Shown: one piece after another, positions 45,833 through 54,668 of the stretch | Position numbering within the stretch: the first letter of the stretch is position 1 | Layout: every line of letters begins with the position of its first letter | From: Pedobacter sp. AK013 | Lineage (GTDB): Bacteria > Bacteroidota > Bacteroidia > Sphingobacteriales > Sphingobacteriaceae | DNA: 64,000 bases | Direction: 5' to 3' | NCBI RefSeq assembly: GCF_014205835.1 | Contig: NZ_JACHCQ010000025.1 | Span: forward strand, 41,694 to 105,693 | Position numbers and translations under genes: made by a program | Notes under the pieces: model-generated | What the model saw: only the letters and a program-made list of their open reading frames with translations | Told to the model about the DNA's origin: nothing | Database searches by the model: none

Positions 45833-47698
45833 CTATCTGATAATCAAAACCGGAATATTTACTTTATGCCGTACAGAATCGACGGTGGTACCGAAAATAA
45901 GGTCTTTTAAGCCTTTATGGCCATGGGCTCCCATTACCAATAGCTCCATTTCGTTTTTATTGCTGATATCGGCTATAGCCTTACCTGTACTTCCAAAGCC
46001 GATAAAAGGTGTAGAATCGTAACCAAGATCTTCAAGATTGGCCCGGTATTTCTCCAGGTTGGCCGCATCGCTCTGTGTTTCATGGTCCATTACGTCTTTA
46101 CCAAGATAACGGGCTGCAGCAGTTTCTACAACATGGATCAGGTAGTAGTGTGCGCCCTTACCACCTTGAATTAAAGCATGCCGGATGGTGTTTCGATCGT
46201 TTTTAGAGAAATCTACTGCAATTCCGATCCGTTTATAACTGACCTTGTCTATTTTGCCAATGTCCAAAGCATCTCCATGGGGCACAAGTTGTTTGGATGC
46301 ATTCTTTTTCTTTTCTAATAATGGATGGAAGAAAACATAAAGTAATAGTAATACGATAAGGATTAATGCTGGTAATACAATCACATAAATCCACCAATTG
46401 TTGGCTTCTTTTGCCCAGCCGCTTATTTCTTCGATTACCAGTTTTACATTTAATGCAATAATGGCAGATGCGCTAGCCCATGCCAATACTTTAACCCAGG
46501 GTTTAATTGCAAAATCTTTCATCAGTTTTTTATCTGATGTAAAATGAATTAATGGAATAATAGCGAAACCTAATTGCAAGCTTAATACTACCTGACTTAG
46601 CACTAATAAGCCACCTAGTGCATTTTCGCCATAATGTAATATAGTAAAAAACGCAGGAATAATAGCCAGAAGGCGAGTAATTAAACGGCGTAACCAAGGT
46701 TGAATCCTTAAGTTAATATGGCCTTCCATAATAATCTGTCCGGCTAAAGTTCCGGTAACGGTAGAGCTTTGTCCGGCGGCAATTAGTGCTATAGCAAATA
46801 GGGTTGGGGCTACATTGCCAAAAATGTTCGAAAGTAGTTTATGTGCATCTTGAATTTCGGCTACCTCATGTAATCCATTTTTATAAAAGGCCGCTGCGGC
46901 AAGAATCAATATGGCTGCGTTGACAAAAAAAGCAAGGTTTAATGCCACTGTGGTATCAATGAGGTTGAATTTTAAGGCCTCTTTAATTCCTTTGTTGCTA
47001 CGTTCAATCTTTCTGGTTTGTACTAAAGATGAATGTAAATACAGGTTATGCGGCATTACTGTTGCACCAATAATCCCAATGGCAATATAAAGCGCATCGC
47101 CATTTAGTATAGAAGGCTCAAAACCTTTGGCTACTTCTTTAAGTGAGGGTTCTACAATAAACATTTCAACCAGAAAGGAAATCCCGACAATAAAAACCAT
47201 CGAAACGATAAAGCCTTCCATGGCTCTCATGCCTTTATTAAGTAAAAAGAGCAATAAAATGGTATCGAAGATAGTGATGGAAATACCCCAGATTAGTGGT
47301 AATCCAAAAAGCAACTGTAAACCAATGGCCATCCCAATAATTTCAGCAAGGTCGCATGCAATAATTGCCGTTTGCGCCAAGGCAAATAACGGAATATTGG
47401 CCCAACGCGGATAAGCTTGTTTAGATGCCTGTGCTAAATCCAGCCCTCTTACTATCCCCAAACGGGCACTTAACGATTGTAACAGTAGCGCGATGAGGTT
47501 AGACATTAGTAAAACCCAAATTAATTGGTAACCAAATTTACTACCGCCAGCTAAATCGGTTGCCCAGTTGCCCGGGTCCATGTAGCCAACACTAATTAAA
47601 TAAGCAGGACCAATGAAAGCTAAAATTCTTCTCCAGCCTTTTCTTTTATCTGTATTTACACTTTGATGTACTTCACTTAACGATTCAGTTTTTGCCAT
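45833..47698 (-). CDS. Nramp family metal transporter fused to a universal-stress (UspA) domain
   Basis: A 621-residue inner-membrane protein. Residues about 20-455 are a MntH/Nramp transporter with the metal motifs YMDPGNWATDL in helix 1 and MPHNLYLHS in helix 6, so Mn(II) or Fe(II) uptake with protons is likely. Residues about 475-620 are a UspA domain (RIGIAVDFSKNDRNTI, then the nucleotide motif LLVMGAHGHKGLKDLIFG). Ordinary MntH has about 410 residues, so the tail is an addition that may sense ATP or AMP. Its start lies 14 bases inside the mntR gene, so the two are coupled. Confidence 0.93.
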   Translation of the reverse strand: MAKTESLSEVHQSVNTDKRKGWRRILAFIGPAYLISVGYMDPGNWATDLAGGSKFGYQLIWVLLMSNLIALLLQSLSARLGIVRGLDLAQASKQAYPRWANIPLFALAQTAIIACDLAEIIGMAIGLQLLFGLPLIWGISITIFDTILLLFLLNKGMRAMEGFIVSMVFIVGISFLVEMFIVEPSLKEVAKGFEPSILNGDALYIAIGIIGATVMPHNLYLHSSLVQTRKIERSNKGIKEALKFNLIDTTVALNLAFFVNAAILILAAAAFYKNGLHEVAEIQDAHKLLSNIFGNVAPTLFAIALIAAGQSSTVTGTLAGQIIMEGHINLRIQPWLRRLITRLLAIIPAFFTILHYGENALGGLLVLSQVVLSLQLGFAIIPLIHFTSDKKLMKDFAIKPWVKVLAWASASAIIALNVKLVIEEISGWAKEANNWWIYVIVLPALILIVLLLLYVFFHPLLEKKKNASKQLVPHGDALDIGKIDKVSYKRIGIAVDFSKNDRNTIRHALIQGGKGAHYYLIHVVETAAARYLGKDVMDHETQSDAANLEKYRANLEDLGYDSTPFIGFGSTGKAIADISNKNEMELLVMGAHGHKGLKDLIFGTTVDSVRHKVNIPVLIIR

Positions 47699-48347
47699 TA
47701 CTGCTGATTAAAATATGTTTTGCAACTTCTCTACTAATATTAACTTGTTTATCGGATAACAGGATTTCTACTGAACCATCGAAATCGGTCACATCGCTGA
47801 TCTGTATTTTTTTGCCTAAGGTTAAGCCTAGTTTTTCTAAATGTTTTAAAAATGCCGAGCTATGCTGGGTAACACCAGTAATGGTGCCCTGATCGCCTAT
47901 TTTTAGTTCGATTAATTTAATAAACTGGGTTTTGGCAAATCTTCCGTTTTTATCTGGAATGGGGTCGCCGTGAGGGTCGGCTTTCGGAAAGCCTAAAAAC
48001 TCGTCTAGTCTTTCAATCAGCTCAATTGATTTAATATGCTCTAACTCTTCAGCAACATCATGTACCTCATCCCACTTAAAGTTTAATTTGTCTACCAAAA
48101 AAACTTCCCATAAGCGATGTTTACGTACAATATCTATCGCTGTATTTTTACCTATTTCGGTTAAGGTAACGCCTTGGTATTTAATATAATCAACTAAGCC
48201 TTTGTCTGCTAATTTCTTAATCATGTCGGTAACTGATGCTGGTTTAGTTTGCATTTGCTCTGCAATAGCATTAGTTTGAACGTTTATTGTTTTCTCTGCC
48301 AGATGATAAATAGTCTTTAGATAGTTCTCTTCCGTGTAACTTTGCAT
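47685..48347 (-). CDS. mntR: DtxR/MntR family metal-dependent repressor
   Basis: A 220-residue regulator. The winged helix-turn-helix (residues 1-65, TEENYLKTIYHLAE, then MQTKPASVTDMIKKLADKGLV) is followed by a dimerisation and metal-binding domain with HRLWEVFL and HDVAEELEHI, and a C-terminal SH3-like FeoA domain. It likely binds Mn(II) or Fe(II) and represses the downstream transporter. A 20-base palindrome lies 20 bases upstream of its start and is a good candidate operator. Overlap with the transporter gene is 14 bases. Confidence 0.92.
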   Translation of the reverse strand: MQSYTEENYLKTIYHLAEKTINVQTNAIAEQMQTKPASVTDMIKKLADKGLVDYIKYQGVTLTEIGKNTAIDIVRKHRLWEVFLVDKLNFKWDEVHDVAEELEHIKSIELIERLDEFLGFPKADPHGDPIPDKNGRFAKTQFIKLIELKIGDQGTITGVTQHSSAFLKHLEKLGLTLGKKIQISDVTDFDGSVEILLSDKQVNISREVAKHILISSNGKN

Positions 48348-48366
48348 TTATATTTATCTAATTTTA

Positions 48367-48386
48367 TTTTTAGGTAAATCTAAAAA
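48367..48386 (-). promoter_or_regulatory. candidate MntR operator palindrome
   Basis: TTTTTAG-GTAAAT-CTAAAAA, with perfect 7-base arms and a 6-base spacer. It contains TTAGGT and CTAA words like DtxR-type boxes and sits 20 bases before the mntR start codon. Binding would block the mntR-transporter operon. Confidence 0.6.
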
Positions 48387-48441
48387 TTATTATTTAAAAT
48401 ATATATGATAAATTATGTTAAAATTTAGAATATAATTTGGT

Positions 48442-48449
48442 TATGTTTG
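48442..48449 (+). promoter_or_regulatory. -7 promoter element (TATGTTTG) of the Lrp gene
   Basis: TAnnTTTG match 25 bases before the ATG at 48475. No clear -33. Confidence 0.45.
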
Positions 48450-48474
48450 TATTCTCAAATACCTTTAACACCAT

Positions 48475-48945
48475 ATGGCATCTGAATTAGATAAAATTGA
48501 CTTTAAAATTTTAAGAATTCTTCAAGAGAACGGAAGAATTACCAACTTGCTTTTATCACAGGAAATTGGTTTATCACCTGCACCAACTTTAGAACGTGTG
48601 CGCAAGCTTGAAATGGCAGGATATATTAAAAGTTATCATGCGCTGGTAGATGAAGAAAAACTAGGTTTAGGTATAAAAACCTTTATTCAGATTCAACTCG
48701 ATTTTCATAAAAATAACACTATTCAGATCTTTTTGGATGAAGTAAATCAAATCAAGGAAATCACCGAGTGCCACCACGTTACTGGTCAGGCTGATTTTCT
48801 GTTAAAGGTTTATGTGAAAGACATTAAAGCTTACGAACGTTTAATTATGGATAAAATCAGTAAAATTTCTGTAGTGAAAACCTTCCAGACAATGATGATC
48901 ATGTCTACGACTAAGAAAGAGCCGATTGTGCCGTTGGAGTATTAA
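48475..48945 (+). CDS. Lrp/AsnC family regulator
   Basis: A 156-residue protein. The helix-turn-helix is at residues 5-55 (IDFKILRILQENGRITNLLL, then LSPAPTLERVRKLEMAGYI). The RAM ligand domain follows (IQIQLDFHKNN, then CHHVTGQADFLLKVYVKD). In the family it senses amino acids and forms octamers. It is divergent from mntR across 127 bases. The target is not known; there is no adjacent transporter on its own strand. Confidence 0.93.
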   Translation: MASELDKIDFKILRILQENGRITNLLLSQEIGLSPAPTLERVRKLEMAGYIKSYHALVDEEKLGLGIKTFIQIQLDFHKNNTIQIFLDEVNQIKEITECHHVTGQADFLLKVYVKDIKAYERLIMDKISKISVVKTFQTMMIMSTTKKEPIVPLEY

Positions 48946-49033
48946 CCCTAACACCTGAAGAGGCTATTAGGTACGATCATCATCGCGAATTCTGATTTTT
49001 CATGGGAATGGGATAATTTTAATTTATAGATGC

Positions 49034-49145
49034 GTCATGCTGAATTTATTTTATTAGCAGTTTATGTTGTTTTTAAAGGTCTAACAGCTACTTCGTGGTC
49101 AGCATCTTTCTTGCTATTAAGACCCTGAAATAAATTCAGAGTGAC
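49034..49145 (+). repeat. 112-bp MITE-like palindromic element, copy B
   Basis: Inverted ends GTCATGCTGAATTTATTT and AAATAAATTCAGAGTGAC (two mismatches in 18). The 28-base core at 49087-49114 is identical to the complement of 35492-35519. It is nearly the same length as copy A and in opposite orientation. No ORF. Confidence 0.87.
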
Positions 49146-49158
49146 GTATGGGGGAAGG

Positions 49159-49821
49159 TTAACCAATTTCGCTATTCAATACTATGCTATCAATAATTCC
49201 TGAAATTTGCTGCGCATTTTGATAAACCATAAAATGCGTTCCGTTTTCGATTACAAAATCGGGTTGGGCAGTTCTACTATATAAAATTTTATCCTTTGTG
49301 CCATGAATGTGATAAATCCGTTCGGGCCTGGTTTTGTTTTTCCAGTTGAGTATACTGCCAATGGCCCATTTTAGAAAATGTGGGTCTGTGTCTTTTATAA
49401 TCCTGCCGAGTAGTACTTTTTCGCTGCTCGAGCGTGTGCCGAAATAATAGTTTTGGGTAAGTTTATTTGACGATTTTAAAAGCTTGGCAGGAATAAGTTT
49501 TAACAACCCAAGTTTCCCCGCAAAACGGTAAAGCATTGGTAACTGTGCTGCCAACATGGTACTCGAAATGATAATCGTTACTGTAGGTTTTAATATTTTG
49601 GCAATTTCTACTGCAACCATCCCACCAAAAGAAACGCCTACCAAGGTAAAAGGTTGGGTTAAGTCTATTGTACTACTTAATCGTTGAGCATATGATGCTA
49701 ATGATTCATTTTTGTTTGGACTAAGCCAATCTACATGGATGATATTGATTTTTTCATTGAGCTTTAGTTTCGAAAAAATTCTTCTATCGGCACCTAAACC
49801 ACTAATAAAATAGGTATTCAT
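49159..49821 (-). CDS. alpha/beta hydrolase
   Basis: A 220-residue protein. It begins MNTYFISGLGADRRIFSKLK and has the nucleophile elbow GVSFGGMVAVE (Ser near residue 64). A late Asp lies in HGTKDKILY and a final His in ENGTHFMV. This completes a Ser-Asp-His triad. The substrate is unknown. Its start overlaps the ung stop by one base, so it is expressed with ung. No signal peptide. Confidence 0.88.
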   Translation of the reverse strand: MNTYFISGLGADRRIFSKLKLNEKINIIHVDWLSPNKNESLASYAQRLSSTIDLTQPFTLVGVSFGGMVAVEIAKILKPTVTIIISSTMLAAQLPMLYRFAGKLGLLKLIPAKLLKSSNKLTQNYYFGTRSSSEKVLLGRIIKDTDPHFLKWAIGSILNWKNKTRPERIYHIHGTKDKILYSRTAQPDFVIENGTHFMVYQNAQQISGIIDSIVLNSEIG

Positions 49822-50501
49822 TATGCTGGTAAATTCCAGTCGATAGGTGTTAGGTTATTTTGTATTAAGAGCTGATTTGCTTTGGAAAAATGTTTAGATC
49901 CGAAGAAGCCATTATAGGCAGAAAATGGCGATGGGTGGGCAGCAGTAAGCACATAATGTTTTTTTTGGTCTATTAACGCCGCCTTTTGCTGCGCATATTT
50001 ACCCCACAACAGAAATACGATATGCTCGCGTTTCTGAGATAAAGCTTTAATAATCTCATCTGTAAAAATTTCCCAGCCACGGTTTTGATGCGAACCTGCT
50101 TCTGAAGCACGAACGGTTAGCGTGGCATTTAACAACAAAACGCCTTGTTCTGCCCAGTGCGTTAAGTGGCCATGGTTTGGTGTTTTAAAACCTTCAATAT
50201 CAGTTTCCAGTTCTTTGTATATATTTTTTAACGAGGGTGGAATTGCTACACCACGTTGTACGGAAAAAGAGAGGCCGTGTGCCTGGCCAATACCGTGATA
50301 AGGGTCTTGACCTAAAATGACAACCTTTACCTGATTAAATGGTGTTGTGTTTAACGCATTGAAAATGTCAGCGCCTTTTGGGTAAACCGTAGCACCACTC
50401 TGTTTTTCCTCCTGTAAAAAAGACTTAAGGATTTTCATGTAGTCTTTTTCAAATTCTTCTTCTAAAACGGCTAACCAACCTGGTTCTAATGCTGCAGACA
50501 T
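49821..50501 (-). CDS. ung: uracil-DNA glycosylase
   Basis: A 226-residue enzyme that removes uracil from DNA. The water-activating motif is VVILGQDPYHGIGQAHGLSF (catalytic Asp), and the DNA-intercalating loop is HPSPFSAYNGFFGSKHFSKA. It also has LLLNATLTVR. Length is typical of family 1. It lies 147 bases after the thioredoxin-like gene on the same strand; that gap holds heptad repeats. It is coupled to the hydrolase gene. Confidence 0.97.
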   Translation of the reverse strand: MSAALEPGWLAVLEEEFEKDYMKILKSFLQEEKQSGATVYPKGADIFNALNTTPFNQVKVVILGQDPYHGIGQAHGLSFSVQRGVAIPPSLKNIYKELETDIEGFKTPNHGHLTHWAEQGVLLLNATLTVRASEAGSHQNRGWEIFTDEIIKALSQKREHIVFLLWGKYAQQKAALIDQKKHYVLTAAHPSPFSAYNGFFGSKHFSKANQLLIQNNLTPIDWNLPA

Positions 50502-50507
50502 AATATT

Positions 50508-50630
50508 GATGTATGATGTATAATGTAACTCGAGTAAGGTTTGTAAATAAAATTTTAATCAATGGTTTTATAGATCATGGTAATGGCTTAGGCTATCAAC
50601 CATGAACCATTAGACCATGGACCATGTACC
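50508..50630. repeat. two heptad-period arrays, GATGTAT and ACC types
   Basis: Near ung: GATGTAT, GATGTAT, AATGTAA at 50508-50528. Nearer the thioredoxin-like stop: ATCAACC, ATGAACC, ATTAGACC (one 8-base unit), ATGGACC, ATGTACC at 50595-50630, with inverted-type units GGTAATG and GCTTAGG at 50579-50592 to the left. The second array ends 18 bases from the thioredoxin-like stop. Confidence 0.8.
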
Positions 50631-50648
50631 AAAAAACGCTCAAAAAGG

Positions 50649-51167
50649 TTAAGATTTTTTCTTGTAAATCGCTAATAAATCCCCTTCAAGTGTTGTTTTA
50701 GGTCCCTCTATAATCCGCCCCAGTTCTTTTCCTTTTTTATCAAAAACAATAAAAGTTGGTACTCTTACAATATCCAGGCCGTCTATAATGCCGTTTTCAG
50801 CTTTTTTATTACCGTCAACCGCAATAATTTCTACGTTTTTCTCTTTAAAGTGCAGGGCGTCTAATATTTTAAAGAAGTTGGGTACGTTTGCTTTGCTGTC
50901 GCCACACCAGGTACCTAAAATAACTTTGATTTTTTCGTTCTTAACCAATTTTTTTAATTCGATCAGCGTTGCTGCATCCGGTACATATGCCGCGTAAAGT
51001 GGATCGTACATTTCTTTAAATTCAGGAAAAGTGGTAATACCCTCGCGTGTACAGGCATTAATTAATATATCCTTATTGTGAACTTGATCATGTATTTTTT
51101 TATTCACTTCTTGTGCAGAAACGTTCATTGCAAGTATAATTAGGGTTATAGATAAGAGGATTTTCAT
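50649..51167 (-). CDS. exported thioredoxin-fold protein with a CGDS site
   Basis: A 172-residue protein with a signal peptide (ITLIILAMNVSAQ) and a thioredoxin fold. The active-site turn reads LGTWCGDSKANVPNF, so the second Cys of the usual CxxC is Ser. A cis-Pro follows in IVRVPTFIVFD. With a single Cys it could act on mixed disulfides or as a chaperone-like protein in the periplasm. It lies upstream of ung on the same strand. Confidence 0.85.
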   Translation of the reverse strand: MKILLSITLIILAMNVSAQEVNKKIHDQVHNKDILINACTREGITTFPEFKEMYDPLYAAYVPDAATLIELKKLVKNEKIKVILGTWCGDSKANVPNFFKILDALHFKEKNVEIIAVDGNKKAENGIIDGLDIVRVPTFIVFDKKGKELGRIIEGPKTTLEGDLLAIYKKKS

Positions 51168-51282
51168 ATTTACCAGATGTTTTTTTTGAGCTTTTAAATT
51201 TTTAATGAAATTATTGTTTTAAAATCTAATTTCTGCCATTTAAACACGATATTTGCAAAAAAAAATAATTAGGATAAAATTT

Positions 51283-51822
51283 ATGCCAAATATCATCAGA
51301 TTAATTGCGGGGTTTGCTTTACTGGGTGGCGCAGTAGCTTTATTTATTTTCGGCTTTTGGCCATGGGGTATTGTTGCCATTTTATTGGGAATAATTGTAC
51401 TGGTAACCTATTTCTTTAATGAGAACATGCTTTTAGCACAATGGTTTCTTAGAAAAGATAACATGCCTAAAGCAAAAATGTTTTTAGACCGGATTACCAA
51501 TTATGAAACGCAGTTGATTAAAGTTCAACATGGTTATTATAACTTATTGATCGGATTAATTGAAAGTAGAACAGCACCGATGCAGAGTGAGAAGTATTTT
51601 AAAAAATCACTTGCATTGGGCATGCAGATGGACCATAATATTGCTTTAGCTAAACTAAGTTTAGCAGGTATTGCAATGGCTAAGCGAAACAAACGTGAGG
51701 CAACCATGTATCTTGCCGAAGCTAAAAAAGCAGATAAAAATAAATTATTGGCCGATCAGATTAAACAAATGAAAGATCAGATGGGCATGATGGACAAACA
51801 GCAGCAAGTTCGTTATAGATAA
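51283..51822 (+). CDS. membrane protein with helical repeat tail
   Basis: A 179-residue protein from the ATG at 51283 (a TTG at 51253 would add ten basic residues). Two membrane helices (IRLIAGFALLGGAVALFIFG and WGIVAILLGIIVLVTYFF) are followed by a helical part with TPR-like spacing (YYNLLIGLIESRTA, SEKYFKKSLALGMQ, NIALAKLSLAGIAMAKRN). The tail likely faces the cytoplasm. The function is unknown. A terminator follows. Confidence 0.7.
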   Translation: MPNIIRLIAGFALLGGAVALFIFGFWPWGIVAILLGIIVLVTYFFNENMLLAQWFLRKDNMPKAKMFLDRITNYETQLIKVQHGYYNLLIGLIESRTAPMQSEKYFKKSLALGMQMDHNIALAKLSLAGIAMAKRNKREATMYLAEAKKADKNKLLADQIKQMKDQMGMMDKQQQVRYR

Positions 51823-51843
51823 CATTGATTGCATCATATGTAG

Positions 51844-51874
51844 AGCCATTTCAGGATTGAGATGGCTTTTTTTG
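51844..51874 (+). terminator. intrinsic terminator
   Basis: Stem AGCCATTTCA / TGAGATGGCT (one G-U pair) with a four-base loop, followed by TTTTTTTG, about 20 bases after the stop of the membrane protein gene. Confidence 0.9.
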
Positions 51875-51950
51875 TTTCAGCTCAGTTTGTTTATTGTGAA
51901 TTGCAGCTTATAAATTACTATTTTTATGGATAATCTAACTTTTAATATTC

Positions 51951-53969
51951 ATGAAAAAAGTATCTTATTTACCCATGCTGGCTTTTTTAGCTATTCTAGG
52001 TGCTTGCAATAACAAAAAAGATGCTGAAGAAAGTGAAAGCTTTTCATCAGCCAATCCTTTTTTTAAAGCAAGCGAACTTGCCTTTCAGGCTCCTGCCTTC
52101 GACAAAATTAAAAACGGCGATTTTAAACCGGCATTGGAAGAAGGGATGAAACAGCAAATGGATGAAATCCGGAAAATTGCTGAGCAAACTGAGGCACCAA
52201 GCTTTGAAAACACCATTTTGGCCATTGAAAAAAGCGGACAATTACTAAGCCGTACAGCTATGGTTTTTAACCTGCTTACTGGAGCCAATACAAACCCTGA
52301 ATTGCAAAAGGTTAAAGAAGAGGAAGCGCCTAAATTAACGGCAAATTCCGATGCCATTTATCTAAATACCAAACTTTTTAATCGGGTGCAAATCCTTTAT
52401 AAACAAAAGGATCAGCTGAAACTGGGTGCCGAATCGTTACGTTTACTGGAGTATTATTACCAAAAATTTGAATTGGCAGGAGCAAAGCTATCTGATGCTG
52501 ACAAAGAGAAGCTTAAAGAACTGAATAAAGAAGAAGCTACCTTGAGTGCAAAATTTACCGCACAGCTACAGGCAGCAGGTAAAGGTTTAAAAAATACTAC
52601 TCAGCAACCCGAATTGCAGTCAATGACCGATCGTGCCAAAAGAGAAGAACTTTTTAACAAGTCATGGAACAGGGCAGAAAAAGGTGATGCAAATGATACC
52701 CGTAAAATCATTTCAAGAATTGCACAGATCCGTTCTGCTCAGGCGGCATTGCTTGGCTTTAAAAATTACGCAGCCTGGAAATTGCAAAATCAGATGGCTA
52801 AAACACCCGAAGCAGTAGAAGATTTTTTTAGCAAAGTTATTCCTGCAGCTACCGCGAAGGCAAAAAGTGAAGCGGCAGACATACAGGCCGTAATCGACCG
52901 GCAAAAAGGTGGCTTTAAACTGGAGCCTTGGGATTGGGACTTTTATGCCGAGCAGGTGCGTAAGGCAAAATACGATCTGGATGAAAACGAGGTTAAACCC
53001 TATTTTGAGCTCAATAAAGTACTTGTTAACGGTGTTTTTTATGCCGCAACACAACTTTATGGTATTACCTTTAAAGAACGCAAAGATTTGCCTGTATACC
53101 AGGAAGATGTACGTGTTTTTGATGTAAAGGATAAAGACGGTAAGCAGCTAGGCTTGTTTTATTGTGATTATTATAAACGTGATAATAAAGATGGCGGTGC
53201 CTGGATGGATAACCTTGTTCCCCAATCTAAGCTATTTGGCACGATACCAGTAATTTATAATGTCTGCAATTTTGCAAAACCCGAAGCCGGAAAACCTGCG
53301 TTAATTAGTTTTGATGACGTTACAACCATGTTCCATGAGTTTGGGCATGGCTTACATGGTTTATTTGCCAATCAGCAATATCCAAGCCTTTCAGGTACCA
53401 ATGTGGCCCGTGATTATGTTGAATTTCCTTCACAGTTTAATGAACATTGGGCTTCTGATCCAAAAATATTAAAGAATTATGCGCTTCATTATCAAACAGG
53501 AGCACAAATGCCGCAAGCTTTATTGGATAAGATTAAAAAGGCGAGTTCGTTTAATCAGGGTTATATTTTTACGGAAGCTTTGGCAGCGGCCGATCTGGAT
53601 ATGCAATGGCATACAATTTCACCAGGTTCACCTTTGCAGGATGTAGATAAGTTTGAAGCCGAGGCTTTAAAGAAAACCAATTTAAATTTATCTTATGTGC
53701 CACCGCGTTACCGCTCCAGCTATTTTCTACATATTTGGAGTAATGGTTATGCTGCAGGTTATTACGCTTATAGCTGGACATCTATGCTTGAAAATGATGC
53801 CTTTTCATGGTTTCAGGAGAATGGAGGTTTAACCAGGGCAAATGGTCAGCGTTTTAGAGATATGATTCTGTCAAAAGGAAACACGGAAGATCTGGGTAAA
53901 ATGTTTTTCAATTTCAGGGGACATAATCCTGATATTAAGCCCATGCTTAAAAAACGTGGCTTGTTATAA
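51951..53969 (+). CDS. M3 family metallopeptidase, lipoprotein
   Basis: A 672-residue enzyme of the oligopeptidase A/Dcp group. A lipoprotein signal ends in LGAC (Cys near residue 19), so it is anchored in the envelope rather than cytoplasmic like the E. coli enzymes. The zinc motif is FHEFGHGLHGLF (HEFGH near residues 462-466), and the third ligand Glu is in FPSQFNEHWA. The C-terminal segment YFLHIWSNGYAAGYYAYSW is typical. It cleaves short peptides, probably in the periplasm. It is convergent with the YdeI-like gene. Confidence 0.95.
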   Translation: MKKVSYLPMLAFLAILGACNNKKDAEESESFSSANPFFKASELAFQAPAFDKIKNGDFKPALEEGMKQQMDEIRKIAEQTEAPSFENTILAIEKSGQLLSRTAMVFNLLTGANTNPELQKVKEEEAPKLTANSDAIYLNTKLFNRVQILYKQKDQLKLGAESLRLLEYYYQKFELAGAKLSDADKEKLKELNKEEATLSAKFTAQLQAAGKGLKNTTQQPELQSMTDRAKREELFNKSWNRAEKGDANDTRKIISRIAQIRSAQAALLGFKNYAAWKLQNQMAKTPEAVEDFFSKVIPAATAKAKSEAADIQAVIDRQKGGFKLEPWDWDFYAEQVRKAKYDLDENEVKPYFELNKVLVNGVFYAATQLYGITFKERKDLPVYQEDVRVFDVKDKDGKQLGLFYCDYYKRDNKDGGAWMDNLVPQSKLFGTIPVIYNVCNFAKPEAGKPALISFDDVTTMFHEFGHGLHGLFANQQYPSLSGTNVARDYVEFPSQFNEHWASDPKILKNYALHYQTGAQMPQALLDKIKKASSFNQGYIFTEALAAADLDMQWHTISPGSPLQDVDKFEAEALKKTNLNLSYVPPRYRSSYFLHIWSNGYAAGYYAYSWTSMLENDAFSWFQENGGLTRANGQRFRDMILSKGNTEDLGKMFFNFRGHNPDIKPMLKKRGLL

Positions 53970-53979
53970 TGTAATATGA

Positions 53980-54016
53980 TAGTACAAGCGTCAGCTAGTC
54001 ATTGGCGTTTGTACTA
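53980..54016. terminator. long hairpin between convergent genes
   Basis: TAGTACAAGCGTCA (53980-53993) pairs with TGGCGTTTGTACTA (54003-54016) through 14 pairs, two of them G-U. It overlaps the last codons of the minus-strand YdeI-like gene. T-rich sequence follows weakly (CTTTTAA). It could terminate or stabilise both messages. Confidence 0.6.
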
Positions 54017-54516
54017 CTTTTAATACCTTCTCGCCCAATAAATCTCTCTTTTCCTAAAAGAAATTGAATGGCTTTTTTTACGTTCCGGTCAATCGATTCT
54101 TCCGTTTTTAAATGATTAATATATCTGATGATTTCGAGCTGAAGATAAGGAGGCTGTTGGTCGAAAATGGCCTTTGCCACAATGTTTTTTGTCAAAGCCT
54201 CTAAAAATTTGGGGTGTACAGTAATGGTGCGGTCTTCGTTGTCAAGTTCAATTTCAAAAAGGGCTTTAGCTCCAACCTCTTTTCCTGCCGTTTTTCGCAT
54301 AGGCGTATTAAGGTATAAACGCCAAGCACCAGCATACTTAACAAGAGTTTGTTTAAACTCATGCCCGTCTATTTTTATTCGTACCGGGATTTTTCCCTTT
54401 TCTTTTCCTGCTTGTTCAAAAAGATAGCTTAAATATGCTTCTGGGACAAATACAAAAGGATTGATGCCAATAATTTTAATTTCAGCAGTAAATGACAGGG
54501 GGTTCTTATTATCCAT
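53995..54516 (-). CDS. YdeI/OmpD-associated, DUF1905-type protein
   Basis: A 173-residue soluble protein. The N-terminal half is DUF1905-like (LSFTAEIKIIGINPFVFVP, KIPVRIKIDGHEFKQTLV), and the C-terminal half has the YdeI-type motif PPYLQLEIIRYINHLKTEES. Such proteins are annotated as bacteriocin-protection or OmpD-associated, with no clear activity. It is convergent with the M3 peptidase gene. Confidence 0.85.
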   Translation of the reverse strand: MDNKNPLSFTAEIKIIGINPFVFVPEAYLSYLFEQAGKEKGKIPVRIKIDGHEFKQTLVKYAGAWRLYLNTPMRKTAGKEVGAKALFEIELDNEDRTITVHPKFLEALTKNIVAKAIFDQQPPYLQLEIIRYINHLKTEESIDRNVKKAIQFLLGKERFIGREGIKSSTNAND

Positions 54517-54668
54517 TGATTAAAGATATTGTCTTTGATTAAAGCTCCATAATTTTGGTCAATAAATCAAACACCATAATTTCTCTCTTTGCTTTACGCC
54601 GCCTGCGCTCCACAAAAACTCAAAACCAAACTCCATTTTTCATTGTAGTTTATATAAAACTTAATACT

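Noticed and set aside
45821..45838. Palindrome TAGGTTAACCTA, like half of a DtxR box, at the stop of the Nramp-UspA gene
   Set aside because: It includes the stop codon and lies at the 3' end, not in a promoter; a 12-base palindrome is easily a chance event. The site before mntR is better placed.
54555..54668. 38-residue extension of the FMN-type protein from a TTG
   Set aside because: Low-complexity residues with no signal peptide, and a good ATG at 54669 begins the conserved part.
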